64,000 nt of DNA from Nemophila menziesii (lineage: Eukaryota; Streptophyta; Magnoliopsida; Boraginales; Hydrophyllaceae): assembly GCA_029959085.1 (NCBI GenBank), contig JARWIR010000003.1:24815505-24879504 (forward strand), in the 5' to 3' direction. The notes under the pieces were generated by a model, which was not told where the DNA came from, did no database searches, and saw nothing but the letters and a program-made list of their open reading frames with translations. Each line of letters starts with the position of its first letter. Position 1 is the stretch's first letter. The position numbers were made by a program, and so were the translations under genes. Below are positions 58,485 through 64,000 of the stretch, piece after piece.

Positions 58485-61013
58485 TATATGCTTGAAGATC
58501 TCATGATCCTTGAGAATCCTGAAAACCTAGTCCGAGAAGCAAACAAAAGAAAGAGAGAAGCTAAAGCAAAAGAGTTAGAAGAGAGGTTGGCTAGAGAAGC
58601 GGAAATTGAAGGAATCGAAAATCAACAATTGAATCAACAGAACGGTCAAAACCTTCCACAAGTTCAACCTCCTCAGAACAATGATCCATGGTTCGTCAAT
58701 GGCCTTGAACAAGCTCCATATCGAGCTCCTGCCCTCGGAATTGGCACTGCAGATATTAATGTCACGAGATTCATACCCGATCCTGGTATGTTATCTCAAT
58801 TTCAGAGTTATGGCAATTAGCGAGGAGCACCTGGCGAAGATCCAATCCATGTTGTACAGAAGTTCATGCAAATTTGTGATTCCTATATTACGCAAGGAGT
58901 GACAAGAGATCAAATGTATTTCGTTATAGATAGAGCAAGTGAATGGCATGATTCTCAAGAACCTGGATCAATCACTACTTGGGACGCATTACAAACTGCG
59001 TTCTTCGATAGATACTACCCAACAAATATGAGATTAGACGCGCAAGTTGAGTTGAACTTATTCAAACAAGATCAAGACGAGACTTTGGGTAGAAGCTGGA
59101 CAAGATTTCAGATTTGTTAGAGAAGATTCCCTGACCACGGCCTTACAGAAATGCAACAGATGAAAATATTTTACAGAGGCCTTGATGGACCTTCAAGAAA
59201 AGACTTAGACCTGCTTTGTGGTGGTGGATTTTTACAGGTACAACCAGTCCATGCTATGATTATTTTGAATAGAACGGTGACGAATGAGATGGGTTGGAAT
59301 ACTGTGAGAACACCTATCCGAGGTGGAAGAGAAAATAGTGCTTTAATTGAGGAAAAATTCACTGCCGTGGAGAATAAATTTGAGCAACAATTGAAACAGC
59401 TTACTCTAGCTGTTACAAAAGGTTTTGCAGGTAGAAAGGCAGATATTAATGTTACACAAGAAGTTCATGTGTGTTCTAATTGTGGTTTACAAGATCATGA
59501 TTGGAAGCATTGTCAACACAATCCAGAAGCCGTAATGTTTGTTTCCAACTGAGGGAACTATAATTCAGGTGGTCAAGGTAATCAACCGAATAGAAACCAT
59601 CCAGGTTTCCAATATTCAAATCCAAATGGGACCGCTAATCTGACTTATGCATATGAGCCGCGTCCCCAAGGTAATAACTACCAACAAAGACCACAGAACA
59701 ACTACCAAGTGGGACAAGGTTACGGAAATCAAGCTCAGAAACAACCTCCTCAAGACACTTACACCGAGACCATGAATCAGAAAGCTCTACCTGCTCAACC
59801 TCAAGAAGGTGCGTTAGATGTTCAGCAAACCTTGTTGACATTAATCAACATTCAAACAAAAGCTAGCATAGAGCAACAATCTACATCTGCAGCAATTAAA
59901 ATGTTAGAAAATCTGATAACTCAGATGCCAAAGCAATTGAGTCAACGTCAACAAGGACAACTACCAAGTGACACTGAAGAACCAAAGCAAAGAGAAGATT
60001 GTAATTCAGTGACACTTAGAAGTGGTAAGAACCTCCCACCACCTCTTTTTCCCGTGATGAAAGAAAAAGAAACAATTGTGAAAGAAAAACCGGTAAAAGA
60101 TGTGGTGGAGAAAGAAGATGACCCTGAAGTAGTGGAAGTGGAGAAGATTCTGGAAAAGCCGAAGAAGCAAGATACTACAGTAACCCGTCCTCCTATACCT
60201 TTTCCCTCGAGAGTTCAGAAGAAAGGAGATTTGGCTGACTATCAGAAGTTCTTGAACGTGGTAAGAGGTCTTAACATTAACATTCCATTCTTAGATGCCA
60301 TTAGATATGTGTCAATATATGTTAAATTCCTGAAAAGAGCCATCGCCAACAAAAGACCATACCTTGAGAATGAGATGATAGGTTTACCTGAAGAATGTAG
60401 TGCCATATGCCAAAGAAAATTGCCACCAAAACTACTTGATCCTGGGAGTTTTACGATTCCTATTTCCATTGGCAATGAATGGAAAGGAAAAGCTTTGTGT
60501 GATTTGGGAGTGAGTATCAATCTCATGCCCAAATCACATTTCGAGATGTTGAAGATAGGAGAAGCAAGGCCGACATCCATGGTCTTGCAAATGGATGACA
60601 TATCCATCGCACATCCAGAGGGATGTGTAGAAGATGTCCTCGTCAAGGCAGGTACTTTAATTTTTCCTGTTGATTTTGTTATACTTGAATACGAAGCGGA
60701 TAGGAATGTCCCCATCATCTTGGGATAACCATTCCTAGCCACGGGGCGTACTGTGATTGATGTACAAAACGGAGAATTAACAATGCGAATCCAAGACGAG
60801 GAGGTAAAGTTCAACGTGTTTAGGGCTATGAAGTTTCCAGATCTTCGAGAGGACTGTTTCCGATTGGACATAATTGACCTAACCACACAAGAAGTATGGG
60901 AATACATGAATTTCGGAGATATCTTGCAAGCTGCCCTAACACTTGACTTAACATTGGACAAGAATTGGGTACATCCCCTAATGTATTTGGACTATTATAC
61001 GAACAAACACTAA
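58485..61013 (+). pseudogene. Athila-like gag-protease frame with four nonsense codons
   Basis: One frame, without a frameshift, runs from about 58485 to 61013, interrupted by stops at 58818, 59118, 59550 and 60726. In order it has a Lys/Glu-rich leader, a retrotransposon gag domain (GSITTWDALQTAFFDRYYP... LGRSWTRFQ), a knuckle-like CSNCGLQDHDWKHC, a Gln/Asn-rich linker and an aspartic protease with FTIPISIGNEWKGKALCDLG and NVPIILG-PFLATGR. The active-site DLG box is the form usual in Athila. It ends where RT would be expected. Gag packages RNA and the protease matures it; this copy is dead. Confidence 0.88.
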
Positions 61014-61069
61014 CTGTAATTGTATAAAAAATCATTTTATCTTCCTTGCAAAACGTAAAATACAACATA

Positions 61070-61093
61070 GGTCTGTACCCATGGGTACAGACC
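61070..61093. repeat. Perfect 24-bp palindrome
   Basis: GGTCTGTACCC followed by AT and then GGGTACAGACC is a perfect 24-bp palindrome with no spacer. It lies just after the protease frame. Related GGGTACGGACCC and GGGCACGGACCC motifs occur at 35932-35990. Confidence 0.9.
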
Positions 61094-61449
61094 CATCCGT
61101 TAAATGAAAAGAATAAAAAAAAACAAATTACTGTGCAGAAAAAAATTGAGAAAGGAAAAATTAGAAAAAATCAAACCAAAAATTGAAATTAGACCTTATT
61201 TAGAACTATTTTCTATCTAGGCTTTAAAAAAAAATTGTTGGAATTTGGGTTCTAATTTGTAGATTCCTCAAGACCGACTAGCCTCTTGTAGTTTTTCTGA
61301 ACTTACTACTAGGTTTAAGAAATTAGGAGTTAGATAATTTTCTTTGGTTTTGTTGGCGCTTAGGCGCCTTTTATTATCCAAAAAAGAAATTGAATATTGA
61401 AAAATCTGCTTTTAACAATTTTCAAATTTTAGTTAAAGGCAAAATGTAA

Positions 61450-61947
61450 AACCTAATTACTGAAAAACTACATGTGTTTAGCTTAATCTTATTTTTAATT
61501 TAATTTTTTAATATTTTATATTATCTTTTTATTAATCAAAACAATTTTGTTCCAATAATATATTTTATTAAATTAACACATATTTCTAAGAAGATGTTAT
61601 AATTAATCTATTTATACTATTGATTTATTTTATTATTTAAATGTTAATAATTTCAATTATATTTTGAGATAAAATTAAAAATCTAAATTTTTTATAATTT
61701 TTATATAAAAATAAATAATAGGCAAATTATTATAAAAATATATTTTATAATAAATAATAACTATATTTAATTCTTTTAAGTAACTTTATTTATTTAAAAA
61801 TTTAATATTTAATATTTTCAAATATTTGTATATAAATTTAAAAAATAAACCTATACATATATATATATATATATAAATTAATGAAAATAGAAAATTTGTT
61901 AAAATAAAAATTTAAAATATAAATAGAAGGTTAAAATTGGAAAGTCG
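61450..61947. other. Very AT-rich stretch
   Basis: Almost pure A/T with TTTATTATTTA-type words and an ATATAT run at 61857-61874. No ORF or terminal repeat was recognised. It may be host intergenic DNA or a matrix-attachment-like region. Confidence 0.4.
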
Positions 61948-63110
61948 TTTTTTTTTTTTTTGGTCGAAATAGCATTTTATTGAAATAAGAAATTACATCA
62001 CAGTATCTACATACAACAAACTAAAAACCAACGCATCTTCCTCTCCTAATTTGTAAACCATACACATCTTCCTAACTGATTTGTCTTTAATTATTAATTC
62101 CCTCATGCCGAACCGATCTTCTGTAGATGAACACCACTAACAACGGAAAAAGACGACTCCTGAAACTGCGGGAGGTACCGAGACATGGTTAACTCCGCAA
62201 CCATGACTTGCAGCAGTGTAAAACACCGCAAATCCCCCCAAATACCCAACAAATGGGTTACCAAGGAAGAGCTGTTCGGCAGAGGGTACAATTTCACCTG
62301 GATCCAACATTCATATAATAAAAATCCACTGTTACCATCCATCCATAAACTCTTATTATGATACCAATACCGAGCCTTGAAATCAGTCTTTTGTAAAATT
62401 CTCCTATTGACCTTGACACTTCTGTTGTGAAATAAACGTTGTCCAATATTGTTATCAAAACACATCCCTAAATTAAGTCTACTCCATTCTTCATACCATC
62501 CCCATAACATTGAACTAATCCATATCAGTACACTTTTGATTTTACAAAATTGGTAACTTTTAAAATAAACCTTCTGCAATTTTCCTATAACCAAATCAAA
62601 AACTGTGAAACGGAAAAACACAATTCTTACTTGGACCATGGCATCACATGTTCTCCTAGCCCAAAGCAAAAAGGATCCACCAGCATCACAAAGGCCCACA
62701 TGACAAAGTCCAGACGCCCTTGGTGAGCCAGGCCCCTTCGCCGTCCTCATAACGATCTGCAAACAGTTTGCTACTCTCGTCTCCAAACTGCTGTTCCTTC
62801 TTCTTCCACCGTTCTCCAATTCTTTCCCAATCTCAGCGGCGTCGGTTGTCCTCCATCCATCCTCCCAGATGCCCTTACACCGAACCCAAACCATCCGCTG
62901 CCGTCTCCTTTCCCACCGGGTCCAGTCTGCCCTGAACCGCCGCCAGATCCAATAAACAAAATCCAACATATCAATCCAAATCTTCATCGAGAAACATATG
63001 AGTAAGATAATTATCAATAATAGGAGAGGAATTTGTAATATATATATTAGAAACTTAATTTGAAAGAGAAACCCTAACAAAGAAGAAAGAGGGAAGCGAA
63101 GAGAGAAAGG
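61948..63110 (-). mobile_element. Poly(A)-tailed retroposon of unknown family
   Basis: A T14 run at 61948-61961 followed by the complement of CAATAAAATG (an AATAAA-type signal ~15 bases before the tail) marks the 3' end of a minus-strand retroposed transcript. The 5' side at about 63060-63110 looks like a plant leader (CT-rich, TAGGGTTTCTCTTTC). It contains a 325-codon open frame. A target duplication was not found, so its 5' limit is uncertain. Its 3' end differs from the other LINEs in the window. Confidence 0.5.
62103..63080 (-). CDS. Unidentified 325-residue ORF in retroposon
   Basis: The frame is open from 63080 to 62103. Start may be the first Met or MKIWIDMLDF about 31 codons later. 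The first ~30 residues are strongly hydrophobic (IYILQIPLLLLIIILLICF), then a Trp/Arg-rich part (WIWRRFRADWTRWERRRQR), and a C-terminal half rich in aromatic and basic residues. No known domain is recognised. Composition recalls the ORF at 54708-55748 (Trp/Tyr-rich, FLLWARRTCDAMVQ against VSVWIRSNARKTIQ), but the match is weak. Whether it is translated is unknown. Confidence 0.35.
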   Translation of the reverse strand: MLGFLFQIKFLIYILQIPLLLLIIILLICFSMKIWIDMLDFVYWIWRRFRADWTRWERRRQRMVWVRCKGIWEDGWRTTDAAEIGKELENGGRRRNSSLETRVANCLQIVMRTAKGPGSPRASGLCHVGLCDAGGSFLLWARRTCDAMVQVRIVFFRFTVFDLVIGKLQKVYFKSYQFCKIKSVLIWISSMLWGWYEEWSRLNLGMCFDNNIGQRLFHNRSVKVNRRILQKTDFKARYWYHNKSLWMDGNSGFLLYECWIQVKLYPLPNSSSLVTHLLGIWGDLRCFTLLQVMVAELTMSRYLPQFQESSFSVVSGVHLQKIGSA

Positions 63111-63161
63111 GGACTCAAATACAACTATTTCATAAGTTAGTATTTGAAAAAAAAAACTATT

Positions 63162-63327
63162 TGTTATAAACCCATCTTAGTGGATATTCATTACAGCCCA
63201 TGGGCTAGTAGTCAAGCCCATGAACACTAGGATTTAGGGTCTCCTATCACCTATAAATAGGAGCTCCCACTATGTAATCGAGACACGCTCTGATAATAAA
63301 CATAACACTCTTATTTATTTCTCTACA
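63162..63327 (+). repeat. Candidate short LTR with TATA box
   Basis: TGTTATAAACCC to TTTCTCTACA, 166 bp, with TATAAATAG at 63252 and AATAAAC at 63296. It is followed by TTATAACACGTTATCAGCAC, a sequence I know from the position just after short LTRs in several plant retrotransposons. No second LTR or coding region is present in the remaining 670 bp, so this is a fragment, a solo LTR with leader, or an element running off the window. Confidence 0.45.
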
Positions 63328-63360
63328 GTTTATAACACGTTATCAGCACGATAGTCTCTA

Positions 63361-63876
63361 CCATATAATATCCAGGTATTTTTTTAAAATCTTATAGTAT
63401 ATTACATTATATTATTTTACATCTTATAAAAGATTATAATTAAGATCCTTTGATCTATTCAAAACAAAAGAAACAAAAGAGAAAAAAAAACTCTTTTACA
63501 ATTCATTCATGAGTTTCACCATCTATCATGAGGTGTCATAAAAAGAAAAAATGTTAAATAAATTTCTTTATGAAATTCAATAAGTTTTACTATTGTGGAG
63601 CTCATATTTCACCACTGTGAAACGAAAAATAAAAGCATAAGAAATTAATTTTTTTTATCTATTTGAATGAAAAAAAAAAAAGACCGATGGCCTCTGCTTT
63701 CAAAAGAAATTAATTTGGTGAACTTTTTTACTAATGTTATCCATTTATTACTATGAAGAAGAAAAGAAAAGCAATACAAATGGAATTAGTACTATATCAC
63801 TGTAAATGAATAAAATATTATTCCTTTTGGGTAATGAACTATAGATGTTCATTCTTTTATAAACGCCCATGTGCTC
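63361..63876. other. AT-rich DNA, no gene recognised
   Basis: A-rich runs and short hairpin-forming stretches only. It may be internal sequence of the element with the short LTR. Confidence 0.35.
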
Positions 63877-63911
63877 GGCCATGCTAATCTTCTCTGTATG
63901 GTTCCAATTTT
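63877..63911 (-). pseudogene. U6 snRNA fragment
   Basis: On the minus strand 35 bases read AAAATTGGAACCATACAGAG then AAGATTAGCATGGCC, matching the 5' stem and ACAGAG box region of U6 spliceosomal RNA with one substitution (ACC for ACG). The first ~20 bases of U6 and everything after GGCC are absent, and no USE/TATA promoter of U6 type is seen upstream. It is a truncated pseudogene. Confidence 0.75.
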
Positions 63912-64000
63912 TTTTATAGAATATCTTTGGCCCAAAGGGATAACACACCCTTACTTAAATTTGAAGAAAGTGAAACTGTTAAAAAAAAGAGATAATGACA

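Larger units (their letters stand above)
56533..61450 (+). mobile_element. Athila-like Ty3/Gypsy element lacking pol, 3' end undefined
   Basis: It has a 1820-bp 5' LTR, a PBS, a gag-protease frame with four internal stops and a non-coding tail with a GGGTACAGACCC palindrome. No RT, RNase H, integrase or 3' LTR is present in the window. The 5-bp sequence TGTAC precedes the LTR at 56528-56532, but the matching right-hand duplication was not found. The 3' limit near 61450 is where recognisable element sequence fades. Lineage is judged from the gag pattern and a DLG rather than DTG/DSG protease box. Confidence 0.82.

Noticed and set aside
60242..60961. 239-codon minus ORF opposite the protease region
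   Set aside because: It overlaps the clear Athila-like protease frame on the other strand and has no domain; a shadow.
61948..63110. Assigning the poly(A)-tailed retroposon to the LINE family at 15016 or 50540
   Set aside because: Their 3' ends share no sequence beyond the T run, and no RT or RNase H motif is present in the retroposon frame.
1..64000. tRNA or rRNA genes and CRISPR arrays
   Set aside because: The only tRNA-like B box (6673-6683) belongs to a SINE without a tRNA fold. No rRNA sequence was seen. The regular tandem repeats (41566, 43057) lack the repeat-spacer structure of CRISPR and this is plant DNA.

Overview
The window is nuclear DNA from a flowering plant, most likely a eudicot. 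It holds P-class pentatricopeptide (PPR) genes of the restorer-of-fertility-like (RFL) type, the start of a DUF674-family gene, CACTA, hAT and Stowaway-like transposons, an Au-like SINE, L1-type LINEs with a terminal RNase H, and Copia- and Athila-like LTR retrotransposons. Introns, low GC and no operon-like layout fit this. The species cannot be named from sequence alone.

Layout. 1-5.3 kb: decayed LINE pieces on the minus strand and a Stowaway-like MITE. 5.3-7.4 kb: unrecognised DNA with an Au-like SINE. 7.4-21.35 kb: copy A of a duplicated segment carrying an RFL PPR gene, split by a 3.95-kb autonomous-type hAT element (8-bp target duplication) and a 6.28-kb full-length LINE (14-bp target duplication). 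21.4-24.3 kb: a 2.39-kb non-autonomous hAT element and a 0.45-kb MITE. 24.5-33.3 kb: a LINE relic interrupted by a 7.05-kb LTR retrotransposon with gag, a second unidentified ORF and no pol. 33.3-37.85 kb: three Athila-like LTR copies, one of them a clean 1.8-kb solo LTR. 37.9-39.1 kb: G-rich low-complexity DNA. 39.14-48.82 kb: a 9.68-kb CACTA element with TIRs, subterminal motif arrays, a five-exon tnpA-like gene, a broken tnpD/TNP2 gene and a 1-kb minisatellite; it interrupts the DUF674 gene. 49.3-49.6 kb: one end of a second CACTA family. 49.6-53.6 kb: copy B of the duplicated PPR segment, with a 347-bp 5'-truncated LINE insert. 53.9-56.5 kb: 5' part of another LINE with an unusual repeat-bearing upstream ORF. 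56.5-61.4 kb: an Athila-like element (5' LTR, gag-protease with nonsense codons, no reverse transcriptase). 61.95-63.1 kb: a poly(A)-tailed retroposon with an open 325-codon frame. 63.16-63.33 kb: a candidate short LTR. 63.88 kb: a U6 snRNA fragment.

Only the two PPR genes (both altered at the 3' end) and the 5' exon of the DUF674 gene look like host coding sequence. Everything else recognisable is transposon-derived. The insertions date one another: copy B lacks the hAT and the LINE of copy A, and copy A lacks the short LINE of copy B, so those three insertions followed the duplication. No single novel system is demonstrated. The most promising signals are PPR paralogues that differ at predicted RNA-specificity residues, a LINE with a repeat-bearing upstream ORF, and the repeat architecture of the CACTA element.
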